A DNA stretch of 56,482 nucleotides from contig CAYPFR010000013.1 of assembly GCA_964410285.1 (NCBI GenBank), positions 1 to 56,482 on the forward strand, in the 5' to 3' direction. Made by a program: the position numbers and the translations under genes. Within the stretch, counting starts at the first letter, position 1, and every line of letters begins with the position of its first letter. This DNA comes from Fretibacter sp964410285 (GTDB taxonomy: Bacteria; Pseudomonadota; Alphaproteobacteria; Caulobacterales; Maricaulaceae). This document shows, one piece after another, positions 1-6,935 of the stretch. A model generated the notes under the pieces. The model searched no databases, had not been told where the DNA came from, and saw nothing but the letters and a program-made list of their open reading frames with translations.

Positions 1-55
1 TATGCGCCATAATACCAAAGTTACGGTAGTCTTTAAGATCGTATTCGCGTGCCAT
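1..55 (-). CDS. fusA: Elongation factor G, N-terminal fragment
   Basis: The first 18 codons of EF-G, the ribosomal translocase GTPase, read leftward off the window edge. The translation begins MAREYDLKDYRNFGIMAH, the conserved lead-in to the EF-G P-loop, which lies outside the window. The ATG (53-55) sits 20 bases after the rpsG stop, the normal str-operon order rpsL-rpsG-fusA. Only the start is visible, so nothing can be said about the rest of the protein. Confidence 0.9.
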   Translation of the reverse strand, partial: MAREYDLKDYRNFGIMAH

Positions 56-75
56 ATCGGTCTCTTATTCCAGTT

Positions 76-546
76 CTACCAGCGGTAATGCGAGAATGCG
101 CGGTTGGCCTCGGCCATACGGTGCGTATCTTCGCGCTTTTTCACGGCTGTGCCGCGGTTATTAGAGGCATCGAGAAGCTCGCCGGCGAGGCGCTCTCGCA
201 TTGTGTTCTCATTGCGTGAACGGCTAGCCGACACGAGCCAGCGGATCGCCAAAGCCTGACGGCGCTCTGTGCGAACTTCGACAGGCACCTGATAGGTCGC
301 CCCGCCAACGCGGCGTGAACGCACCTCAACAGAGGGCTTAATGTTTTCAAGCGCGTCATGAAAGACACGGATCGGCTCAGTCTTGGCCTTATCCTCAACA
401 ATATCCATCGCGCCGTAGACGATTTTCTCGGCTGTGGACTTCTTACCATCAAGCATGATGGCATTCATGAACTTGGCAAGAACCAAATCATTATATTTAG
501 CATCGGGAAGAATAACCCGTTTTTCTGCGCGGTGACGACGTGACAT
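76..546 (-). CDS. rpsG: 30S ribosomal protein S7
   Basis: S7 nucleates assembly of the 30S head by binding the 3' major domain of 16S rRNA and lies at the E site. The 156-residue product has the usual bacterial length and ends in the family's HYRW. It begins MSRRHRAEKR and carries the typical KSTAEKIVYGAMD and VGGATYQVPVEVR stretches. It is the middle gene of the leftward rpsL-rpsG-fusA operon, 11 bases after rpsL. In other bacteria S7 or S12 can autoregulate this operon; no clear site for that is seen here. Confidence 0.98.
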   Translation of the reverse strand: MSRRHRAEKRVILPDAKYNDLVLAKFMNAIMLDGKKSTAEKIVYGAMDIVEDKAKTEPIRVFHDALENIKPSVEVRSRRVGGATYQVPVEVRTERRQALAIRWLVSASRSRNENTMRERLAGELLDASNNRGTAVKKREDTHRMAEANRAFSHYRW

Positions 547-557
547 ATCTATCTACC

Positions 558-929
558 CTATTTCGGACGCTTGGCGCCATATTTGGAACGGCGCTGCTTA
601 CGATCTTTAACGCCCTGCGTATCGAGGACACCACGAAGGACGTGATAACGCACGCCCGGCAAATCTTTTACACGGCCGCCGCGAATGAGCACGACACTGT
701 GTTCTTGCAGGTTGTGACCCTCACCCGGAATATAGGCCAAAACCTCAAACTTATTCGTCAGGCGCACTTTGGCCACTTTACGAAGCGCTGAGTTCGGCTT
801 TTTCGGCGTCGTTGTATAAACACGCGTACACACGCCGCGCTTCTGAGGACACGCCTCGAGCGCTGGCACTTTGTTCCGCTTACGCTTATCCTGCCGTGGT
901 TTACGGATCAGCTGATTGATTGTTGGCAT
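558..929 (-). CDS. rpsL: 30S ribosomal protein S12
   Basis: S12 lies at the decoding centre and affects translational accuracy. The 123-residue protein has normal length and the diagnostic motifs TTTPKKPNSALRKVAK and GGRVKDLPGVRYH. The two lysines where streptomycin-resistance substitutions usually occur (in PKKPNSA and VKDLPG) are unchanged, so the sequence predicts a streptomycin-sensitive ribosome. It is the first gene of the leftward str operon. A good sigma-70-like promoter lies about 240 bases upstream on the same strand, giving a long leader. Confidence 0.98.
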   Translation of the reverse strand: MPTINQLIRKPRQDKRKRNKVPALEACPQKRGVCTRVYTTTPKKPNSALRKVAKVRLTNKFEVLAYIPGEGHNLQEHSVVLIRGGRVKDLPGVRYHVLRGVLDTQGVKDRKQRRSKYGAKRPK

Positions 930-1166
930 ATCAAACCTTTATTTACGCCCGCATCCCGCAAGGGTTGGATGAGCGCTTCTTCCTGCACAAAAAGCAAATA
1001 ACCCCGCCAATCAGCCCCTTTTGGAGCGCCTTAGCAGGCCATTTGCAACAAAACCGCCCTAGCCGCGCCCAAAATTCAGGCACGTTTCGCGCGACAATTG
1101 AAACTTTTTTACCTTAAAGGAGGTTTCTACAGACCTCTGCAGACAGCACCTTCATCAGTGATGCGG

Positions 1167-1195
1167 CGTATAAGCGGAGATTCTACCCACGTCAA
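1167..1195 (-). promoter_or_regulatory. Predicted sigma-70-type promoter for rpsL-rpsG-fusA
   Basis: On the minus strand TTGACG (1195-1190) is followed after exactly 17 bases by TATACG (1172-1167). This is close to consensus and points at rpsL, whose start is at 929. Predicted initiation is near 1160. Called from sequence only. Confidence 0.55.
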
Positions 1196-1372
1196 CAGGG
1201 GTATGAGCCTTTTTTACGTTGAATGTGCTCCAAGTCTAGATCAGCATGAAATCAAGGAGAATTGGCAGGATTTCAAACGCTCGCGCACGCCACCCTGCTT
1301 AACGGCGAAGGCGCGCCCAAATACTGGCGATCACAGTCAGCGGCTCAAAACCAGACGCAGTCAATTTGCATG

Positions 1373-1401
1373 TTGACTCTATTTAGATTTACATCTAATT
1401 A
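1373..1401 (+). promoter_or_regulatory. Promoter with palindromic operator for the SdpR-like gene
   Basis: TTGACT (1373-1378) and TAATTA (1396-1401) are 17 bases apart. A perfect inverted repeat, TTAGAT-TTAC-ATCTAA (1383-1398), fills the spacer and touches the -10 box. The likely initiation point is at or next to the ATG at 1408, and no Shine-Dalgarno sequence precedes that ATG, so the transcript may be leaderless. ArsR/SdpR proteins commonly repress their own promoter from such palindromes. Confidence 0.55.
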
Positions 1402-1407
1402 GCTTTT

Positions 1408-1752
1408 ATGCTAAATTCGCGCGCCTATAAAGCTATTGCCCACCCCATTCGGCGAGACATATTAAAGCGCCTGCGCACAGGCCCCTTATCGGCAGGCGTG
1501 CTGGCAGCTCAGTATAATATCTCCAAACCCAGCCTCTCCGCGCATTTTTCGGCCCTCAAAGAGGCTGATCTAATTTTTGCAAAGCGGGACGGCAATCACA
1601 TTTATTACAATTTGAACCTCACCGTCGCCAATGAGGTCCTCGCCGCACTGATGGACATATTTGGCATAACGCAGGGAAGCTACCGTGCAGAAAACCCCAC
1701 AACAGAAAGTAACGCGTATGAAAGTTCCCCAAAACAGACCGGCCCTGTTTAG
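1408..1752 (+). CDS. ArsR/SdpR-family transcriptional repressor
   Basis: A 114-residue winged-helix repressor. The N-terminus (YKAIAHPIRRDILKRLRTG) and recognition-helix region (ISKPSLSAHFSALKEADLI), followed by the wing segment (RDGNHIYYNL), match the autorepressor branch of the ArsR family. No metal-binding CxC pair is present, which argues against a metal sensor. The next gene is SdpI-like and overlaps it, the arrangement known from Bacillus SdpR-SdpI, where the membrane partner sequesters the repressor. A palindrome over its own promoter suggests autoregulation. The exact signal is unknown. Confidence 0.85.
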   Translation: MLNSRAYKAIAHPIRRDILKRLRTGPLSAGVLAAQYNISKPSLSAHFSALKEADLIFAKRDGNHIYYNLNLTVANEVLAALMDIFGITQGSYRAENPTTESNAYESSPKQTGPV

Positions 1753-2404
1753 TCTTTTCTGTATTTTTGTGCTGACCGGGGTGTTCATTTACACATGGGC
1801 CACCTTACCGGACATGGACCGATACCCGATCCACTGGAATGCAGCGGGGGAAGCGGACGGTTTTGCAGGCCGAAACGGCGTATTGGGAATTTTACTCATC
1901 ATGCCAATAACCCTGATATTCAATGCCGCGTTGATGTATTTTCTGCCAAAGATCGAGCCTCTGCGCAAAAACTTGGAGGCGAGCAGAAGTGCCTATGATA
2001 CCATTTGGATGCTGCTTATCGCATTTTTGACGATTATCGGCGTTGTGATCTGCTCGATGTATTGGACGGACTCTGAGACCCCCAAGACCCTCGGCATTCA
2101 ACTGATCACCATTGGCACGTCTTTGCTTTTTATGGGGATAGGCAATGTGCTTGGAAAAATGCGGCAGAATTATATGGTAGGTATTCGCACGCCTTGGACT
2201 CTTGCCTCTGATTTATCTTGGGAAAAGACCCACCGCCTAGGCGGGCGGCTTTTTGTACTATCTGGCGCAATTGGGGTTATAGCCGCGCTGCTGAGCCCTG
2301 CCGCATCTATTATCGCGCTTGTGAGCGCCATTCTCCTCTCAGTCATTATTTGCGCCGTTTATTCTTACCTTATCTGGAAAGACGATCCGCATAAACGCAG
2401 CTAG
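1685..2404 (+). CDS. SdpI-family membrane protein
   Basis: A 239-residue inner-membrane protein with about six hydrophobic helices. It carries the SdpI signature of an early DUF1648-like segment (YPIHWNAAGEADGFAGR) and a later VGIRTPWTLASDLSWEKTHRLGG block. In Bacillus, SdpI gives immunity to the SDP toxin and sequesters SdpR; in proteobacteria the role is unclear. The GTG at 1685 has an AGGGA ribosome-binding site about eight bases upstream and overlaps the repressor gene by 68 bases; the ATG at 1718 is an alternative start. No toxin gene like sdpC is nearby. Confidence 0.82.
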   Translation: MQKTPQQKVTRMKVPQNRPALFSLFCIFVLTGVFIYTWATLPDMDRYPIHWNAAGEADGFAGRNGVLGILLIMPITLIFNAALMYFLPKIEPLRKNLEASRSAYDTIWMLLIAFLTIIGVVICSMYWTDSETPKTLGIQLITIGTSLLFMGIGNVLGKMRQNYMVGIRTPWTLASDLSWEKTHRLGGRLFVLSGAIGVIAALLSPAASIIALVSAILLSVIICAVYSYLIWKDDPHKRS

Positions 2405-2412
2405 GGCGAATC

Positions 2413-3696
2413 CTAAAGCGCGCCGGCGCGAGCAGCCTCCATCACACGCAAGAGATTGCCGCCCCAAATTTTGGCAATGTCGTCTTCGCTATAGCCCCGC
2501 CGCGCAAGTTCTGCTGTAACATTGGGCGTCTCGGAGGCATCCTCCCAGCCGTCAATCCCGCCGCCGCCGTCAAAATCAGAGGCTATGCCGACGTGGTCAA
2601 TACCCATAACCTTAACAGCGTAATCAATATGATCAGCAAAATCAGAAACGCTCGCACGCGGGGCCATGTCAAACATTGGCGCGAGGCGCGCGCGGTATTC
2701 TGCGTCCTGCGCCTCACTCATCGACCAGAGCGCCTTGTCATCGAGAAGCCCCATTTGCTCGCGCACCGATTGCTTAAACGCCTCTTGCTTCGCGCTCAGC
2801 GCTTTGACATAGGCACCAAGGGCCACAAGCTGCACGACACCGCCATTTTCTTTAATGGCCAAAAGCTGCTCATCATCAAGATTACGCGCGGATTTAGCCA
2901 CGCCCATTACCCCGCTATGGCTGGCGATAACCGGCACGCGCGACAGCCGCGTCGCCTGCATCATCGTCGCCTTTCCCGCATGGGAAACATCGACCATAAT
3001 TCCCGTATCATTTAGCTTGCGCACTAATCGCGCGCCAAGCTTAGACAGCCCGCCATGAAGGCTCTCGCCCTCCTCCCACTGAATTTTAGGGTTAGAGCTA
3101 TCGCCAAACTGGTTATGGCCCATATGCATAATACCCATGTAGCGCACGCCCCGCCGCGCCCAAAGATCGACTTTGGAGAGATCCGGGCCGAGGGGAAACG
3201 CGTTTTCCATGCCGATCAGAACGGCGCGTTTGCCCGCAGCCACTGCCTCCCGCACCTCTTTGGCGGTGATGCATAGGGTGACTTGATCGGGATATTCAAT
3301 CAGGAGCTTTTGGATGGCGCGAAAACGTGTCTCTGCAATGTTGCTAGCCGCGGCATATTCCGCCTTGCTCGGGCTATAGGGGCTTTGCGGGGTATAAATA
3401 ATAAAAAATGCGGCATCCAATCCGCCGGCTTCCATTTTTGGCAGATCAACTTGGGCCTCCGTTAGAAATCCGGGGTCAACGTTTTCCATATAATCAAGCG
3501 GAATATCGACATGGGTATCAAGGGTTAGAATTCGTTGGTGCAGGGTTTGCGGGCCCTTTTCAACAATGGGGTTTCGCGGCTGGGCGGGCTGGCAGGCAGA
3601 AAATCCAAGCGCCAGCAATCCATAGGCCGCCGTGGCCGCGATCCCCGTCAAGGCTGCCCCATTCCTGTTCCGCTTCAAACCCGATAAAGTCACCAT
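2413..3696 (-). CDS. Membrane dipeptidase, peptidase family M19, lipoprotein
   Basis: A zinc dipeptidase of the renal dipeptidase family, probably cleaving dipeptides at the outer face of the cell. The 427-residue product starts with a lipoprotein-type signal ending in FSAC near residue 35. The M19 metal-site motifs follow in order: TLDTHVDIP, an internal Glu in GMENAFPLG, DVSHAGK, ASHSG and GIASDFDG. The length fits the family. It is convergent with the SdpI-like gene, with eight bases between the stops. Related proteins also act on other cyclic or D-dipeptide substrates, so the substrate is open. Confidence 0.93.
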   Translation of the reverse strand: MVTLSGLKRNRNGAALTGIAATAAYGLLALGFSACQPAQPRNPIVEKGPQTLHQRILTLDTHVDIPLDYMENVDPGFLTEAQVDLPKMEAGGLDAAFFIIYTPQSPYSPSKAEYAAASNIAETRFRAIQKLLIEYPDQVTLCITAKEVREAVAAGKRAVLIGMENAFPLGPDLSKVDLWARRGVRYMGIMHMGHNQFGDSSNPKIQWEEGESLHGGLSKLGARLVRKLNDTGIMVDVSHAGKATMMQATRLSRVPVIASHSGVMGVAKSARNLDDEQLLAIKENGGVVQLVALGAYVKALSAKQEAFKQSVREQMGLLDDKALWSMSEAQDAEYRARLAPMFDMAPRASVSDFADHIDYAVKVMGIDHVGIASDFDGGGGIDGWEDASETPNVTAELARRGYSEDDIAKIWGGNLLRVMEAARAGAL

Positions 3697-3895
3697 TGTT
3701 CTCCCTTTCCCTTAAGATAGGCGCGAATGCGATGAGCACAAGACCAAGTTTTCGTATTGGGCCCGCGCACTCCGTATCAATCCGTTGGTTGGCCCGCGAA
3801 TTTGCGGACTGCAAATTTACATTGACGTATGCTAAATGTTCTTGTTATGTTCTATTTCTGGAACAGGTTAGGCTGTTCAGCATTTTGAAGAGTAT

Positions 3896-4129
3896 ATGAT
3901 GACAAAACAATATTTATGTGTCGCCTATGAAGACCGCGATCTTGCAAAACGGCTGGGCGCGCGCTGGGACCCTTCTGTTCGCAAATGGTATTGCACAAAG
4001 GGAAGCTCTCTGGCCAAAATCTTCGCATGGCGCGCGATGCCCGTTTCCAAAACTTCTAGCGGAACGCCGCAAAGCCGCACGCCGAGGGCCGCGCAAAACC
4101 AGAATTTTGAACTTCCCTTAGCAGGATAG
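3896..4129 (+). CDS. DUF5710 domain protein
   Basis: A 77-residue protein that is almost entirely one DUF5710 module: YLCVAYEDRDLAKRLGARWDPSVRKWYC. This pattern (short beta strand, KxLGARWD, KWYC) usually appears as an accessory domain in primases, relaxases and other mobile-element proteins, where its function is unknown. Here it stands alone. Two ATGs are adjacent (3896, 3899) behind a weak GAAGAG ribosome-binding site. The tail after residue 48 is low-complexity and basic. A strong hairpin follows the gene. Confidence 0.75.
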   Translation: MMTKQYLCVAYEDRDLAKRLGARWDPSVRKWYCTKGSSLAKIFAWRAMPVSKTSSGTPQSRTPRAAQNQNFELPLAG

Positions 4130-4199
4130 ACCTTCCGCGCGGCGCGTCCTTGCCCCTTCCTGGGGACGCGGACTGCTCGGGCCTTTAGTTCCTGCAAAA

Positions 4200-4230
4200 A
4201 AAGCGCGCATTCTCCCCGAATGCGCGCTTT
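4200..4230. terminator. Bidirectional intrinsic terminator
   Basis: A perfect 13-base-pair stem, AAAGCGCGCATTC (4200-4212) and its complement (4218-4230), with a five-base loop. A-rich sequence precedes it and a T-containing run follows. It lies between the convergent DUF5710 and OmpA-like genes and could end transcripts from both sides. Confidence 0.8.
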
Positions 4231-4292
4231 CATATTTTAGGCCGTGTCTATAGCGGCAAAATGGGCCCACCTCATAGGCGCGCCTGCTACAT

Positions 4293-5054
4293 TTAGTTGC
4301 TCGGCATTATAGCGCCCGTTTCGGAGAGCTTAATGAGAACCTCCGTACGGCGGTTAAGCTGTTCTTTGACATTATCGCCGCGGTCAATCGCGTTCTCAGT
4401 TTCGCCTTTACCAAGCGAGGTAATACGGCGAGCATCGATTCCGTCGCGAACCAGCGCCGCACGTGCATCCGCTGCACGCTTTTCGGAAAGCGTCATATTA
4501 TAAGCGGCCGAACCTGTCGTATCTGTGTGGCCAATAACGGTAATGCTATCTACATTACAGAATTGTCCTACATCCAAGATGCGATCAATTTTCGCCTGAG
4601 TTTCAGCTGAAGCGCCTTTATCAAATTCATAGTAAATTGTCTCGGCGCGGTATTCTTGACCGCAAAGCTCGACAACAGACATTTGTGAGCGCGTAACGGG
4701 CTGCGGGCGGCACTGCGAGGCGTCTGTGGCCACTGTCCCATCCCAACAAGACACCGACTGCTGGGTTGTGCATTGGCTGACGTCACTAACAAGCGCCCCG
4801 TCCCAACACTGAATTTCCGTTACGGCCTGCGGCTCTGGCGGACAATCAGCCAGCGAAAAGCGGCGGCATCCATTCCAGCAGCGTACACTATCAGGCGCTG
4901 ATGATAAAACGGCAGATGTCGATTGCATCGGCTTTAAAGACGTAGATTGCACAGCCGCAGATTTTGCGCTTTTCACGCCTGTTGTTGAACAGGCCGAGAG
5001 CACGATCAAACTCGCGCCGATCACCACTTTTGGTATCATGGTTAGATGGGACAT
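4293..5054 (-). CDS. OmpA-family lipoprotein with CWDG repeats
   Basis: A 253-residue outer-membrane lipoprotein that should bind peptidoglycan through its C-terminal OmpA domain. The start at 5054 is chosen because GGAG precedes it by five bases and a signal with lipobox LSAC follows. The frame is open 45 codons further upstream without a better start. After the lipobox comes a low-complexity linker, then three spaced Cys-Trp units (CWNG, CWDG, CWDG), each followed by another Cys. The OmpA core follows: YYEFDKG, VIGHTDTTGS, LSEKRAADARAALV, GKGETE, LNRRTEVLI. The Cys/Trp repeats are the odd part. Confidence 0.9.
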   Translation of the reverse strand: MSHLTMIPKVVIGASLIVLSACSTTGVKSAKSAAVQSTSLKPMQSTSAVLSSAPDSVRCWNGCRRFSLADCPPEPQAVTEIQCWDGALVSDVSQCTTQQSVSCWDGTVATDASQCRPQPVTRSQMSVVELCGQEYRAETIYYEFDKGASAETQAKIDRILDVGQFCNVDSITVIGHTDTTGSAAYNMTLSEKRAADARAALVRDGIDARRITSLGKGETENAIDRGDNVKEQLNRRTEVLIKLSETGAIMPSN

Positions 5055-5411
5055 AAATTCTCCTATATCCATTGGACCGCAAATTGCGGATATTTCGCCC
5101 CCCACGGGCATATTCCAAATCGGGTCACAGGATGGAATGAAATCATGAATTGAGCTGCCTGCGCAACACGCGTCCCTCACATGCCACATTCGAACCGGTC
5201 ACCGCTGTCGCTGCAGTACTATTAGCGGCGGATTTGATCACATTGCCCCATAATTTATTCTCTCACAAGACGGCTAGCTGACATTTATACATGTGCGATC
5301 GTCTTGTTGTGCAGGGTTCATATTGCAGCCCAACCCGCGCAGGCTTCTCGCGGCTCACCTTTGACAAGCTGTTTCACATGCGTAATAACTGCAAGCTGAA
5401 AGGAAACTCCA
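5055..5411. other. Divergent intergenic region between the OmpA-like and marR genes
   Basis: About 360 bases without a supported gene. The right end holds a good rightward promoter (5361-5388) for the MarR operon. The left part must hold the leftward promoter of the OmpA-like lipoprotein gene, but I could not pick a clear -35/-10 pair. No long repeats seen. Confidence 0.5.
5361..5388 (+). promoter_or_regulatory. Predicted promoter of the MarR operon
   Basis: A consensus -35 TTGACA (5361-5366) and TAATAA (5383-5388), separated by 16 bases, 24 bases before the marR start. A ribosome-binding site, AAAGGAAA, lies between. It probably drives the coupled genes through the ABC exporter at 11.2 kb. 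Confidence 0.6.
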
Positions 5412-5852
5412 ATGGCCATAGCCCGCCCTGTTGATCGCCGTCTCTTTTTCATGTTTGACCGCGCTCATACCCAGCTTGCCAAAGCAGCAGATATCCATCT
5501 TTCGCGCCGCAGCGGGGTGGGAACCTCTCAGGCGGCTGTGCTGATCTATCTGGGGTATCATGACAATTGCGGCCTCTCGGAACTCGCGGAGGGCGTGGGC
5601 CGCAACAACTCCGCCATCACAGGTCTCGTGACGCGCATGGAGACAGCGGGCCTCGTCATTCGCGGTAAAGGCGGCGCAGATGGCCGCACCAAAACTGTCT
5701 CGCTGACCACTGAAGGCTGGAGCATTCGCGAAATCGTGATGAATGATTTTCGCCTGTTTAATGAGCGCATGATCAAGGGGATGAGTGAAAAAGAGGTAGA
5801 CGCGGTGATGAAGTTCCTCTCGCTTGCGGTTTCAAATGTGTGGGACACATGA
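5412..5852 (+). CDS. MarR-family transcriptional regulator
   Basis: A 146-residue winged-helix dimer-type regulator. The recognition region reads LSELAEGVGRNNSAITGLVTR and is followed by the wing GGADGRTKTVSLTTEG, the MarR signature. One cysteine sits before the recognition helix (HDNCGL), so thiol sensing is possible but not shown. It heads an operon with a DsbA/FrnE-like protein and a MAPEG protein, which suggests control of a thiol or electrophile response. The AAAGGAAA ribosome-binding site supports the ATG at 5412. Confidence 0.88.
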   Translation: MAIARPVDRRLFFMFDRAHTQLAKAADIHLSRRSGVGTSQAAVLIYLGYHDNCGLSELAEGVGRNNSAITGLVTRMETAGLVIRGKGGADGRTKTVSLTTEGWSIREIVMNDFRLFNERMIKGMSEKEVDAVMKFLSLAVSNVWDT

Positions 5853-6535
5853 GCGAAGCGCTCAGCCGCCCAAATGATCGCGTCTTTGTCGATATAGTTT
5901 CGGATTTCGTATGTCCGTGGTGCTGGCTCGGTATTCGTTATTTTGAGGCCGCGCGCACCAACTTTAAGGGCGAGATCGTATTGACATGGCGGCCCTATAT
6001 GCTGGACCCGAGTGTTCCGGCCAAGGGCTTGCCTTACAAGGCGTATATGAAATCCAAATTTGGCGACAGGCCTGACTCGCGCTGGCGGGCTATGCGGGAG
6101 CATCTAGAAAGCGCCGGCCCAGAGGCGGGCATTGATTTTCGGTTTTCGGATATTCCCATGCGGCCCAATACGCTAGGCGCGCACCGGCTTATGCGCTGGG
6201 CGGGCGGGCAAAACAAAGCAGCGGCTGTGGCCGAAAATCTGTTTCAGACGTTCTTTACCGCGCATAAAGACATTGGTGACCCGGATGTTTTGGCAGAACT
6301 GGCGGGTGCGGCTGGACTAGATAAAGCACTTGTGCGGGACTTACTGGAGGGGGGTCAAGACGCGCATGCCGTTAAGCAAGAGATAGCCGAGTTCCGCAGG
6401 TTAGGGATTTCTGGCGTGCCAACCTTTATTTATAATGGACAATTTGCCATTCAGGGGGCACAGCCTGTTGAGACCCATTTAAAAGCTTTGGCAAGCGCCC
6501 AAAAGCCCGCCCAAAAACCTGAGGAGAGACCATGA
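5849..6535 (+). CDS. DsbA/FrnE-family thiol oxidoreductase
   Basis: A thioredoxin-fold protein of the FrnE / 2-hydroxychromene-2-carboxylate isomerase group, 228 residues. The active-site CPWC is at residues 22-25 and the cis-proline loop reads GVPTFIYNGQFAIQGAQP. It has no signal peptide, so it is probably cytoplasmic, unlike periplasmic DsbA. The ATG at 5849 overlaps the marR stop (ATGA), implying translational coupling; a GTG nine bases upstream is a weaker alternative. It may act with the MAPEG protein downstream in redox or electrophile detoxification (inference). Confidence 0.9.
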   Translation: MSEALSRPNDRVFVDIVSDFVCPWCWLGIRYFEAARTNFKGEIVLTWRPYMLDPSVPAKGLPYKAYMKSKFGDRPDSRWRAMREHLESAGPEAGIDFRFSDIPMRPNTLGAHRLMRWAGGQNKAAAVAENLFQTFFTAHKDIGDPDVLAELAGAAGLDKALVRDLLEGGQDAHAVKQEIAEFRRLGISGVPTFIYNGQFAIQGAQPVETHLKALASAQKPAQKPEERP

Positions 6536-6921
6536 CCCTATTTGAAATTGTTGCGCTATACGCCGCGATCAATCTAATATTGGCACCCATATTGATGTAC
6601 CGCGTTGGCCAAATTAGGTTGGGGGAGAAAATTTCGCTCGGCGACGGCGGAAATGATCTGTTGCAATCTCGAATTCGCGCCCATGGTAATTTCACAGAAA
6701 ACGCACCGCTTTTGTTAATAGGACTATTTGCTCTGGCAAGCCTATCGGCCGCGCCTATACTTTTACATGTTTTTGGCGCCGCCTTTACTCTTGGCCGGAT
6801 TATCCACGCTATTGGCATGGCTGGAAAAATGGGTAATGGCCGCTTGATTGGCACGCTAACCACCATTTTATCCTATCTTGGCATGGCGATTAGCTTGATC
6901 TATCTGATCGTTTCTAGCTGA
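6532..6921 (+). CDS. MAPEG-family membrane protein
   Basis: A 129-residue protein with four membrane helices. It fits the MAPEG family (membrane-associated glutathione/eicosanoid enzymes) by length and by the motifs RIRAHGNFTENAP and GRIIHAIGM. Bacterial members are glutathione transferase-like or uncharacterised. Its ATG overlaps the stop of the DsbA/FrnE gene, so the two are coupled; both being thiol-linked fits a detoxification role. Catalysis is not proven by sequence. Confidence 0.9.
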   Translation: MTLFEIVALYAAINLILAPILMYRVGQIRLGEKISLGDGGNDLLQSRIRAHGNFTENAPLLLIGLFALASLSAAPILLHVFGAAFTLGRIIHAIGMAGKMGNGRLIGTLTTILSYLGMAISLIYLIVSS

Positions 6922-6935
6922 TCGTGACCCTCCCC

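Larger units (their letters stand above)
930..1407. other. Non-coding region between divergent rpsL and the SdpR-like gene
   Basis: About 480 bases without a convincing gene. It holds a leftward promoter (1167-1195) whose transcript would give rpsL a roughly 230-base leader, and a rightward promoter/operator (1373-1401) for the SdpR-like gene. The leader includes a short inverted repeat, GAGGT / ACCTC near 1124-1141. A 92-codon rightward frame at 1098-1376 has no recognisable protein character, so I do not call it. Confidence 0.5.

Noticed and set aside
1098..1376. 92-codon rightward frame behind TTAAAGGAGG
   Set aside because: It starts at TTG before the AGGAGG, composition is not protein-like, no family is recognised, and it lies across the leftward str promoter.
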